DNA of 64,000 bases, taken from positions 62,001 to 126,000 of the forward strand of contig JACSYO010000199.1 in the NCBI GenBank assembly GCA_016806645.1. The letters are read 5' to 3'. The notes below the pieces were generated by a model. It was not told the DNA's origin, did not search any database, and saw only the letters and a list, made by a program, of their open reading frames with translations. Shown piece after piece: positions 33,133 through 43,245 of the stretch (the first letter of the stretch is position 1; each line of letters starts with the position of its first letter). This DNA is from Ophiodon elongatus (taxonomy: Eukaryota > Chordata > Actinopteri > Perciformes > Hexagrammidae). The position numbers were made by a program, and so were the translations under genes.

Positions 33133-34433
33133 TAAAGCCAGTTCCCCCCGACGGTCCCATATATGCATGTTGCATACACAATGGGAATTTCGTTCACTAA
33201 TCAAGAACGAATATAATTATGTTGCCTATCAGATTAACAAGCAAAGTCCGGGCTACAAGATCATATACATGCTCCAAACACAACTAAACAAGACCAACCA
33301 AATGTTAATATTCATAACTCGCCAGCGACTGTACTCGCTCGCCATATGTCGCCCTCACGCAAGTTAGCTTTATGCTACATAGGCTTGCGATAGCTCAAAC
33401 GAAAGCAAACAACCCTGGGATTCCGCACATATCCCTCAAATCCCTATAAGCCTCAGCGAGCTATGAGCCAACGGACACCAGCCTCAGACAATTTTTTATC
33501 CAGCGAGTTATGAAAAATGGATCATACCTGACGATGAAACACTGTAGAAAGCTTTCTTTTCCGGTTGAGCCACACTGAAATAGGCCCGACTAAGTCCCTG
33601 TGCTGCAAAGGAACGTTACGGGTCTTTTTTGACTGAGATTTCACATGTGGAGTATGGTAAACTACTGGCCTATCGGAGCGACCAATTCACCCAGGACTGC
33701 GCCTGACTGACTCTTATTGGCTAACAGTGCTGTCAATCTCATTTCGGCAGGTGTGGCTTGATTCTATAGGCTCTAACGGTTCAAAGGAGGTCCAATTCAC
33801 TCATCTAGCTCAATCTGAGGCGGAGATGTTGGACCTGGAAGTCACAGCTCTATGGTTTTGCGAAAAAAAAAGTTTTTTTATGGTGATTTCAGAGCAAAAA
33901 ATATTATTTTGGTTTGGCATTGTGTATGTTACTGCTGTACATGGATGTATTGAACATCATTAGTGATATACAAGTGCAATATATGGTTTGGTACATGAGA
34001 AAATTGAAATTGCACTCATTATGCCAATTCATCATTTTCGGAGACATCGCCTGACCTGTCTGTACTAAAAACTCTTTTTTTCTGCTTCTCTTTATCAAAG
34101 TCAAACTTTGCAGAGAAAGTTTTCACATATTGTGCTATGATTTGGTAGAGGTTTAAACCTGCAGCTGTATCATTCCAAAGGGATAATCATCTTGAAAGTG
34201 CTTCTTTTTTCTTTTTTAGACAAACCTGAAATCTTTTCATTTCTTCTGTGTTCCATCTTCATTTACTTTTAACCAGTAATATATATACTGATAGTATACC
34301 TAGACAAATCTCACAGTTATTACCTTAATAATAACACCAGAATTATTCAAATAGACCTTGTGGTTGCAGAGATATACTCTTTTTAGTATGGGCATGCTTT
34401 TTTCGAGCGGAGGCCTTAAAAATAGGTTCGTTT
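33133..34433 (+). mobile_element. Candidate non-autonomous DNA element Y, copy 1
   Basis: A 1.3-kb non-coding element similar over its length to the reverse complement of 47873..49139. Shared blocks in order include gggctacaagatcatata, the ctcgccatatgtcg region, tgtatgttactgctgta, the atggtttggtacatgagaaa block, tgctatgatttggtagagg, ccaaagggataatcatc and tagtatgggcatgc. The right end lies next to TTAA (34434..34437) and the left next to TTAC (33129..33132). No transposase and no obvious terminal inverted repeats. The TTAA boundary is exact in copy 2 on one side only, so membership of a TTAA-targeting group (piggyBac or Kolobok) is inference. Confidence 0.55.
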
Positions 34434-34639
34434 TTAAGAGCAACAAAAAGAAATTCTGACCATAAAAAAATCAGGATATACCCAAATAGAACACACTCAA
34501 CTGCATAACAACTCACTACAGGTGGGAGTAAAACTGATTACCTGAATATGAACAATGAGCAACCAATAATTTACTAGCCCATACATGTACACAAAGTTAA
34601 AAGGAGTATACCTGGTCACAAAGAACAGTCATCAATATA

Positions 34640-35240
34640 TTGCATTATGTGGCACAAAATAAACTTTCCTAAAACTAAATCCAAAACAGGAAGCAAGAAC
34701 AATGGGTTGACTCTGATGCAAAAAACTTGGAAAACAAGGAAAAGACAACAATCCAACCAAACCAGCACAGGGCTCATGAAAATATGTATCTACTATGGTG
34801 ACACATTCAATACAACAATAACAGACATTGAGTAGCACCACCTCAAAAAACAGGTGAACTTATTTAAAGAATCAATTAACTACTGGAATAATTTAAATTA
34901 TGATAATAATCTAGCCATTCAAGATCCATATACGTACATATATGGATAAAGCAATTCAAAGACCTACACCCAGAAACATGTAACACAAGTCCACATACAA
35001 CCAAAATTTAACCAATTAGAAACATGGAATTCCAGAAAACCGAACATCCAACTGATCCAGACAACCCTAAAATGTAGAAAAGCATGTGGACCTGACAAAA
35101 TCCTAAATGTGATGCAAAAACATACAGACTCGAAATTTAGATTGGCAATTCTGAAACTTTTCAATTCAGGACTCAGAGTTGTCTATTTCCCTGAGATATG
35201 GCGTGAAGGTCTAATAAGCCCCATATCAGAATAATTTGAA
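34640..35240 (+). pseudogene. LINE reverse transcriptase fragment (I/Nimb- or Tx1-like)
   Basis: A degraded RT N-terminal region. The clearest stretch is KACGPDKILNVMQKHTDSKF followed by LAILKLFNSGLRVVYFPEIW and EGLISPIS (about 35080..35235), the conserved block at the start of RT in I-type elements. Upstream coding down to 34640 is less certain (KTYTQKHVTQVHIQPKFNQ-type phrases in broken frames). No catalytic box is present. Confidence 0.5.
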
Positions 35241-35390
35241 GCAGTTTATTGGTCAGTTATGAGTCCACTTACCAGGACTTCTATTTAAAAAGGTTCAACA
35301 AGACAGACCCCCATGCACTGGCATTAATCTCAGCCACAGGTTAATCAGCCAACCATCACAACCTGCCACTGCCACAAACATTTCCCAGGT

Positions 35391-36178
35391 TTACATGGAT
35401 CGTGGTTATATCTGGACCCTCGTCCTGGCTCCTGCCATGGCCCTGCTGACGCCCACTCTTCCCTATCTCCTCCTGTATGAATTCATCTCCCATTAATGCA
35501 CATTAATTACTTTGCTTCTTCCCCGGAGTCTTTGTGCTTTCTCGCCTCACAGGTTTACATGGATCGTTGTTATATCTGGACCGTGGTCCTGCCTGACACC
35601 CACTGCTACTATCATAATTATTATTAGTTGCATTGCTATTACTAATGCTGATACCATTACTGCTTTTATTATCACTATTATTCTACTATTATTCTACTAC
35701 TTCTGCTATTATTATTTGTATTCATCTGGACCCAGGTCCTGCGTCCTGCTGTGGTCCTGCCCGACACCTACTGCTATTATCATTATGTCTAGTTGCATTG
35801 CAATTAGTATGGTCAATACCATTACTGCTTCTATTATCATTATTATTCTACTACATCCACTGTTGCTGTCATTATTGGTAGATGTAACTTTTTCATCATG
35901 CCTACTATTCATTATATTAATCATTTATATCATATGCTTGAATGTGTTGTAACTCTGTTATGTTGTTCATTCTGAACACATGACATCCATTGCATTTCTG
36001 TCCATCCTGATAGAGGGATCCCTCCTCTGTTGCTCCCCGTTAAAGTTTTTTTTGGGTGGGAGTTTTTCCTGTTCCGATGTGAAGGTCCCAGGACAGAGGA
36101 TGTTGTATGTGTACAGATTGTAAAGCCCTCTGAGGCAAATTTGTGATTTTGGGCTATACAAAATAAATGTAATTGAAT
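35391..36178 (+). mobile_element. L2 LINE 3'UTR fragment with internal duplications
   Basis: A third copy of the L2 3' UTR (compare 1322..1737). It begins gtttacatggatcgtgg, repeats that block at 35550, and repeats the tggtcctgc...cactgctattat segment at 35585 and 35750, so the UTR has grown by tandem duplication. It ends with the gattttgggctatacaaa phrase. Open frames here, such as 35512..35952, are low-complexity I/L/S translations and not genes. Confidence 0.8.
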
Positions 36179-36404
36179 CCAGCAGAGAGGTGCTTTAACC
36201 TTATAGCAGGAGCAGTAGCGGCAGACAGCCACCTCACTGAAAGGAGAAAAGGACTACTGTAGCAAGTGATGGCAGACAATGCAAAAAAAAACTAAAAACA
36301 AACCGACTGTTAAAGACTTGATCAATTCAAGACAAAGGAACATTTATACTCCATTGTGCAAATGTGTAGTGTAGCAATGTATATATAGTACATATAGTAT
36401 ATAT
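36179..36404. other. Short AT-rich spacer
   Basis: Nothing recognised; ends in the (TA)-rich target of the hAT MITE. Confidence 0.4.
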
Positions 36405-37187
36405 CAGTAGCGGACCGTGCATTTCACACCTAGGCCTTCAGTGATGTCCTACACAGTCCTCCCTGAATGAATCCACCTCCTAATACCATCATTATGACGC
36501 CATGGCTCTAGAAACTATACATTTAGACAGAAACGCATTATAACTAGGCGTTGCATCACCTTAACATAGCGTAGTCTGTCTTGAAAATGGCGTTGTTTGT
36601 ATTTCTGCGACCAAATCTATCTCTTCTCCTCCATCAGCCATTGTGGGTTAAAAAAAATAACACAAAAACAACACTTCTATATCTATCTACACGAATTAAC
36701 GCAAGCTCGTTCAGGTCGCCACAGGGTCATCAGGATCAGGTTCAGGTTGCTAGTTCTGCCTCTCACCAGTGCGCATCCAATCAAAAGACGTGCCCGTGCT
36801 GACGTCATTGTACGCCTGCATGCTGGCCCCGGTGTCGCCAACTCAAAATCTGATTGGTTAACACCACAGTTTAGATTCCGTTAACTTTAAGCTACAGACG
36901 CCAGCGCTGTTGATTCTGAAGGCCTAAGGGCAGATTTCTTGGACCCTAGCAACACATGACGGCTGAAATATGATTGGATAAAAGCTCTAACGTAAAGGCC
37001 AGCCCTCCGATCTCGATCTGAGGCTGGAAGCAGCGCAACCAAGAGAAAAGCTATGAAATGAAGAGAATAGACTATGGGGAATAATTTAATACATATTTGT
37101 GGAAAAAATATATAAAAATTTAATTTATATTCTGATGATGTTTAGGCCAGCAGAGAAGGCCTTGCTGGCCCTGACGGCCCGCTACTG
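36405..37187. mobile_element. hAT-type MITE with perfect 8-bp TSD
   Basis: A 783-bp element with terminal inverted repeats CAGTAGCGGACCGT on the left and CAGTAGCGGGCCGT on the right (reverse complement), flanked by the identical 8-mer GTATATAT at 36397..36404 and 37188..37195. An 8-bp duplication with CAG-type ends is diagnostic of hAT transposition. The interior does not encode a transposase. A subterminal direct echo (aggcct...ggcct) is present at both ends. Confidence 0.9.
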
Positions 37188-37195
37188 GTATATAT

Positions 37196-37815
37196 TAGTG
37201 GTGCAACGGATCATAAAACTCACGGTTCTGATCATATCACGGATCAGATCACAGATTGTATTAGCACAAAAGAATAAAAGGTAGCAAATATAACTTTTAG
37301 AGGTCCCTGGACATGTTTTTGCTGCCGATACTAATTGCCAATCATTGCTGATTCATGTTGTTGTTTGATTATAGCAGCTGGTCGACAAGGCTCCGGACTA
37401 TTATTTTTTTGCCACCATCCCAAAAATAATTTCAACAGCTCTGAAGTCAGTGTAAACCATAAAAAAATTCTAATTCAGAAAAAATGTAATCCTTTTACTT
37501 TGTTATAGTGTTTTTTTTTCATCATGAAAACACACAATTCAATCGATAAGGAAATATAAGATTGTAATTTTATGGATTAAAACAAATCATTAGTAGTTTC
37601 AATGGTGTATTATAAGCTACTCAGAGGTCCATTTTACAAGATCTTACCTTAGAATTTACATTCGCCCAATTTTCATTTTCACTGAAATGTATCATAATGT
37701 AACTGAATGTAACCTTCGTTCGTTAACTTTTTAACGATGCTGCCACTGTTGCTAGCTCTCCTCCTGTCAATTTATGGAGGGGGGGATCCGTACGGATCAC
37801 GGATCAATGTGGTAT
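37196..37815 (+). repeat. Non-coding DNA-transposon-like repeat Z, copy 1
   Basis: Begins tagtggtgcaacggatca and ends in ggatccgtacggatcacggatca, so GGATC(A/C)-type motifs lie at both ends as in some hAT-derived repeats. About 200 bp around 37600..37780 matches 55222..55400 in reverse complement (for example gttaacgaacgaaggtt and ttgacaggaggagagct). No TSD seen. Confidence 0.5.
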
Positions 37816-37876
37816 GTTCGTGAGCTTTCAAAATTGCATAATGTTGCCATAGATACCAACAAGTGCTATGTTTACA

Positions 37877-38640
37877 ATTAATAATAATAATAATAATACA
37901 TTTTATTTATATAGTGTGACGGCCCCTGCCTGTAACGCCGTTACTTGTCCCTGTGTCCCTGAATGTGCCACAGGAACGTGGGTGTGGCCAATCACAGGAT
38001 GCCGAGCACCTGGTCCTGGAGCCTGGGGAATAAAAGCTCTAGTCCAGGATTGCTCTGTCGCTCTCTCTACGGCTCATGACTTGGTTTGGTCTTCCTTGGT
38101 TCCCGTTGACAGCAACCCACACTTCATCATGCTCACGCATTCACAGTTACATTACTGATTGACACACTCCACACTTTTAGTATTTTCTTTACTTGAGCAT
38201 AATAAACACCTTTTAATTTACTGTGTCCTTTGCATATTTGTCATGGCCTCAAAGCCGGGTTGTGACAATAGCGCTTTTCAAAATTCTCAAAGGCACTTTT
38301 ACAAAAATCATTATCATAAAAGAGCTATACATTAAAAACATGGAACATACAATAGTCATAAATTAAAAGCACTTCTGAAAAGGTGGGTTTTGATTTGAAT
38401 ATGGAAAGGTCAGTGCAATCTCGAATGTGTTTGGGGAGAGAGTTCCAAAGGGAGGGGGCAGCTATGGAGAAGGCTCTGTCACCCCATGTCCTGAGTGGGA
38501 TAGACAGGAGGTTGGCATCAGAGGAGCGGAGCCCACGGGATGGAGTGTGGTGGTGGAGCAGGTCGGAGGGGGCCTGGTTGTGGAGGGCTTTGTGAGTGAG
38601 GATAGATTCAACAAGGTGTTGGAAACATTCCTCAGATTTT
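37877..38640 (-). mobile_element. L2-like LINE 3' fragment, interrupted by a solo LTR
   Basis: A minus-strand fragment. Coding on the right reads LHNQAPSDLLHHHTPSRGLR, then IPLRTWGDRAFSIAAPSLWN and SLPKHIRDCTDLSIFKS before frame loss near 38380. The 3' end on the left is the (ATT)n tail at 37877..37903. The LTR at 37915..38267 splits the tail from the body (atag/cgcttttcaaaat). It is the same kind of element as 9566..10049. Confidence 0.75.
37915..38267 (+). mobile_element. Solo LTR with 4-bp TSD inside an L2-like LINE
   Basis: A compact 353-bp LTR from TGTGACGGCC to GGTTGTGACA, flanked by ATAG at 37911..37914 and 38268..38271; removing it rejoins the LINE end. A TATA-like ggaataaaagc sits near 38028 and an AATAAA near 38200, giving plus orientation. 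There is no internal body. Family unassigned (Gypsy-like by TSD). Confidence 0.85.
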
Positions 38641-38654
38641 GGTCCAGATTGACA

Positions 38655-39957
38655 TGATATATATCTATAGATATAGATATCTATCTATATCTATAGATAG
38701 ATAGATATAGATAGATATGTATATATAGATAGATATCTAGATATATATATATATAGATAGATAGATAGATAGATATATATAGATATCTATATATAGATAT
38801 CTATATATAGATATCTATATATAGATATCTATCTATATATAGATATCTATCTATATATAGATATCTATCTATATATAGATATCTATATATAGATATCTAT
38901 CTATATATAGATATATATATAGATATCTATCTATAGATATATATATAGATATCTATATATAGATATCTATATATAGATATCTATATATAGATATCTATAT
39001 ATAGATATCTATATATAGATATCTATATAGATACTATATAGATATATCTATATATAGATATATATATAGATATCTATATATAGATATCTATATATAGATA
39101 TCTATATATAGATATCTATATATAGATATCTATATATAGATATTATCTATATATAGATATCTATAGATAGATAGATATATATCTATATATAGATATCTAT
39201 CTATATATAGATATATATATAGATATCTATCTATAGATATCTATCTATAGATATCTATATATAGATATCTATATATATATCTATATATATATATCTATAG
39301 ATATAGATATCTATCTATATCTATAGATAGATAGATATAGATAGATATCTATATATAGATAGATATAGATAGATATTATATATAGATAGATATCTAGATA
39401 TATATATATATAGATAGATAGATATATAGATAGATAGATATCTATATATAGATATCTATATATAGATATCTATATATAGATAGATAGATATCTATAGATA
39501 GATATCTATAGATAGATATCTATAGATAGATATCTATCTATAGATATCTATATATAGATATCTATATATAGATAGATAGATATCTATATATAGATATCTA
39601 TATATAGATATCTATAGATAGATATCTATATATAGATATCTATAGATATATATCTATAGATATATATCTATAGATATATATCTATAGATATCTATAGATA
39701 TATATCTATAGATATATAGATATTTATATATATATATATAGATATCTATATATATATCTATACATATATATATATATATATCTATACATATATACATATA
39801 TATATATATATCTATACATATATATCTATACATATATATATATCTATAGATATATATATCTATATATATATATCTATATATATATATATCTATATATATA
39901 TATCTATATATATATCTATATATATATATAGATATCTATCTATAGATATAGATATAT
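38655..39957. repeat. 1.3-kb self-complementary TATAGA/TATCTA satellite
   Basis: An uninterrupted low-complexity tract of A, T and sparse G/C made of ATAGATATCT-type words. The commonest unit is 14 bp (agatatctatatat), identical to its own reverse complement, alternating with tetranucleotide ATAG/CTAT runs and TA runs. Because every unit is palindromic, the tract can fold into long hairpins or cruciforms. It lies between two L2-like fragments pointing away from each other. The true length may be mis-assembled. Confidence 0.9.
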
Positions 39958-39960
39958 GGT

Positions 39961-40457
39961 ATACGGAGTATAGGATTCACTTTAAAATTCTCACTCTCAC
40001 TTACAGAGCACTACACGGCCAGACTCCTGCATATGTGGCTGAACTATTTCGCCCTCATTTACCAGCCTGCAATCTCAGGTCAAACTTGTTAAATTTACTG
40101 TCTGTCCCACACACTCGCCTTAAGACCCGTGGTGACCGAGCTTTTGAGGGAGTAGCACCAAAGTTATGGAATGCTCTGCCTGCACCGCAACGGTTTGCTG
40201 ATTCTGTGACATCGTTTAAAAATCAACTAAACACATACCTATTTACACTGGCATTTGGGTCATGCTCTATGGCCTGCTTTTAGTCTGTTTTTATTCTGTA
40301 TTTTACTGTGCCTTCTTAAATATGTCTTATGTAAAAAACTTCTTGTAATGTATTATTGGCCCCTTCACATTGTGTTAATTTGGTTTTTCTACTCCTCTCA
40401 AGCCCTTTGTGACTTCTGTCTGTAAAAAGTGCTATATAAATACATTTTACTTACTTA
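39961..40457 (+). mobile_element. L2-like LINE 3' fragment
   Basis: C-terminal ORF2 remnant in one open frame: LTYRALHGQTPAYVAELFRP, then HTRLKTRGDRAFEGVAPKLW and FADSVTSFKNQLNTYLFTLA, stop near 40281. The 3' UTR ends agtgctatataaatac and attttacttactt. The open frame at 40035..40283 belongs to this dead element and is not a host gene. Confidence 0.8.
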
Positions 40458-41976
40458 AGTGTGTAGGAGAACTACAGTGGCTGACGCTAAAACGTTTAAA
40501 CGTTAATGGCCATATCCAGAGTCAGTGTTTGGTTTGTCCATTCTGGATTACTATCAAAACATGGGATCCGGCTCCATGAAGAGAACCCTTTCCGTCTGTA
40601 AATATTTGGCTCATTTTAAGGTAACAAAAACACAATTCTTATTTTAAGGTGATTGTGCACTAAACCAACCACAGGATTTCATGGTAGCAAATATGTGCTC
40701 GTAAATCCATTGTGATTGAAAATCCAGAACAAAATAATTTAAAGAAAGTGTAAGTGTTTGTTATATGTCTGTTCAGATAATGGTGGATTGGTTATTCTCA
40801 TTTTTGTGCTGGTTTATTGTTTTAACCATCAGTGAGGTGGCTGTTACATTTCTTGAAACCAGGTAGCTTGTCAATCTTTCAGACATGGTTGCCCCACTTA
40901 TGACATATGTACATTGTATTTCCCTTATAATTCATCATTCATTGCTTCATTGCTCTCATACGTGTGGTGTAGATGATGTTATAGTTTATGTAACAAGCTT
41001 TCCTTACACAGATTTGGCATCTAGGGGAAACGATAAGCAGGTGTATTTATTTGTGCATATTTTGTGAATTTGCAGTGGATAGTTTTTCTTTTCCGTTTCA
41101 TGATTCTGCAGTATAAGACTGCCATTCAACAAGTCATTTTACAATAAGCTCAACTATATTTTAGCTACTTGAGGTACTAATTGCTACCACAAGGTCAATT
41201 CGCTGCACATTCTCTGAGAGCTCTCAGGATGAAATTATCACAGCTATCAGCAACTCAAGTGCATTTGTGGCTGTGTTTTAACAATATTGAAATTAGATGT
41301 GTTCCTACAGCAGATTCAATCACAGTTGAACCTGCAAGAGCAAACTGGACCTGAAATGAAGAAAAATACGAGGGTGGATAATAATCTTAATTGCGACAGA
41401 AAGGTTTGATATTGTCTGCGTGGGAACAAAATCCCATTAGCTCAATCATTTCACAGCAGTGTTGTAGGGCACTTCCATGGTGATGATAATTGTTTCGAAC
41501 GGATATGGAGTATTTAATTGGCTGGCTGAAAATGTTTTGGGAACAGTGTGATGTGACTTTATGCTTCTTTCTGCTGTAGGCAGTTGATAGACAAGTGGAA
41601 TTGTGGATTATGTAGTTTGGAAAGTCATACACTCAAACCTCATTTCCCTTCCCATATCTGACTGTACTTTTTCATTATTATTGAGTTTACTACCATCTCC
41701 TCAACATGTATTTTCTTATTCTCTCACTCGCTTTCACTCTCTTCACTCTTTTGGGAATATTTCGCTTTTCATGCTATCATTTATTTTACGGTCTTTTCTC
41801 TGTCTTTCCTGTTTCAGGATTTATTTTCACTACAATGAATTAAAATGTTGAACCAGAAGGTACCTTAGATCAGAAATGGCAAATCATGTCAGGCCATGCC
41901 ACCTGCTGCGTCACCTCATCAACCAAGTGAGATGGGTGTACCAGCAGAAGCTTTCAAACACTTTGTTGTAGGTTCT
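40458..41976. other. Intronic DNA, no gene found
   Basis: AT-rich unique-looking sequence. Small open frames (40885..41067, 41387..41632, 41603..41851) have no recognisable domain. Confidence 0.5.
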
Positions 41977-42293
41977 GACTCTTTGTGGCTCAGTGGTAGA
42001 GCAGGGTCGTCCTTCAATCAAAGGGTCGGCGGATCGATCCCCTGCTCCGCTAGTCCATGTCGACTTGTCCATGGGCAAGGCACTTAACCCTGATTTGCCC
42101 CCGCAGGCTATTCCTACGGTGTGTGAATGTTGTACGAATGTTAGTTAGGGTCCTGATGGGCAGGTGGCACCTTGCATGGTAGCCCCTGTCATCAGTGTAT
42201 GAATGAGTGAATGATGACAAGTAGTGTGAAAGAGCTTTGAGTGGTCGAAAGACTAGAAAAGCGCTGTACAAGTACAGGTCCATTTACCATTTT
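41977..42293 (+). mobile_element. tRNA-derived SINE, copy 5 (most complete)
   Basis: Best-preserved copy. The head has A box tggctcagtggtagagc and B box gatcgatcc; the body has ggcaaggcacttaaccctg and gggcaggtggcaccttgcat; the 3' part has gctttgagtggtcg and ends ggtccatttaccatttta. Confidence 0.85.
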
Positions 42294-42544
42294 ACTACAT
42301 GACCGACAATCCACTCTTAGGTCACGTGTTGACATCTAGTCCAAGTCCATTTGCTAATGAAGACCATGATCTGTAGTTGAAAGCTCCAAAATATAGTATG
42401 TGTGTCTGGTAATTGTACTTTTTCATGTTCTTAATTGTACTGTAACTGTCTCAAATGATATTGCAGCAACACACAGGGTTGCAGTATACGTTATTCTTTA
42501 CTGTATGTTGTGTAATTTCATGTTATGTTGCCATTATATTCCTG
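42294..42544. other. Spacer
   Basis: No recognised feature. Confidence 0.4.
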
Positions 42545-43245
42545 TATCATTAGCATAACATGCTCCAAAGCTGCAGTAGCACAGCAGCTCTGCCAGCAAG
42601 CTACCTCATAGCTGAGCTCATCGCAAAGGGGGAAAAAAAACACACCATACTGAAACTGCAATTCTACAAGTGTGAGAAAATGGTCAGTGTGATGTTGGGA
42701 GCGGATGCAGCTAAAGAGATAGAGAAAACCTCCTTAGACAGCACTATCAAACGAAGAATTGACGACATGTCGACAGACAGAGGATGTTGTTAAGAACAAA
42801 CTTACAGCCAGTGCAGATGGACAACTCCACAGATATCAGCAGATACTGCCAGCTAATAGCAAACATTCGGTACGTGTCTGGGGTTTCAATCAAAAATACC
42901 TTTTTCTTCAGTAAGCAGCTAACCACTTGTTCATGAAGGGGTGAGATTTTTTCAGGTGACAAATGTCTCCTTGAAAGAAGACAGCAACAGCACACAGACA
43001 GCAGCTGTGTTGAGAGGCATAATTAGGGGCTGTTGACTACAGTGAAGGAGCAATATCCTACCATCCAAGCAACTCATCTTGCACTGTAAAGGTCTTGAAG
43101 CCAAAACAATGGCATCCAAATGGACTGGAGTATTGAGTCAGGCTGTGAAGATCTTGAACTTCATAACTCTGTGTAGAGATAGGGGCTAAGCACCAGCCTT
43201 TGCTACCTCACACAGAGGTGAGGTGGCTGTCTGTATGATCTGCGG
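42545..43245 (+). pseudogene. hAT transposase remnant
   Basis: A decayed hAT transposase of the ZBED5/GTF2IRD2-like type. The open part (42560..42793) shows ASYLIAELIAKGEKKHTI, then MLGADAAKEIEK and IKRRIDDMSTD. In shifted frames follow QMDNSTDISRYCQLIANIRY (the position of the catalytic-region DEST block, here DNST), a KNTFFFSKQL block, and near 43030..43220 a stretch ending HTEVRWLSV, the conserved EVRWLS motif. Several frameshifts; terminal inverted repeats were not found. It differs in sequence from the hAT element at 61358..63933. Confidence 0.65.

Noticed and set aside
35512..35952. 146-codon hydrophobic plus frame
   Set aside because: Low-complexity translation of ATT-rich L2 3' UTR.
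38655..39957. CRISPR-like array
   Set aside because: Continuous palindromic satellite without spacers, in a vertebrate-type genome.
41977..42060. A tRNA gene
   Set aside because: The A and B boxes belong to a SINE head; the stems do not form a proper cloverleaf and the SINE body follows directly.
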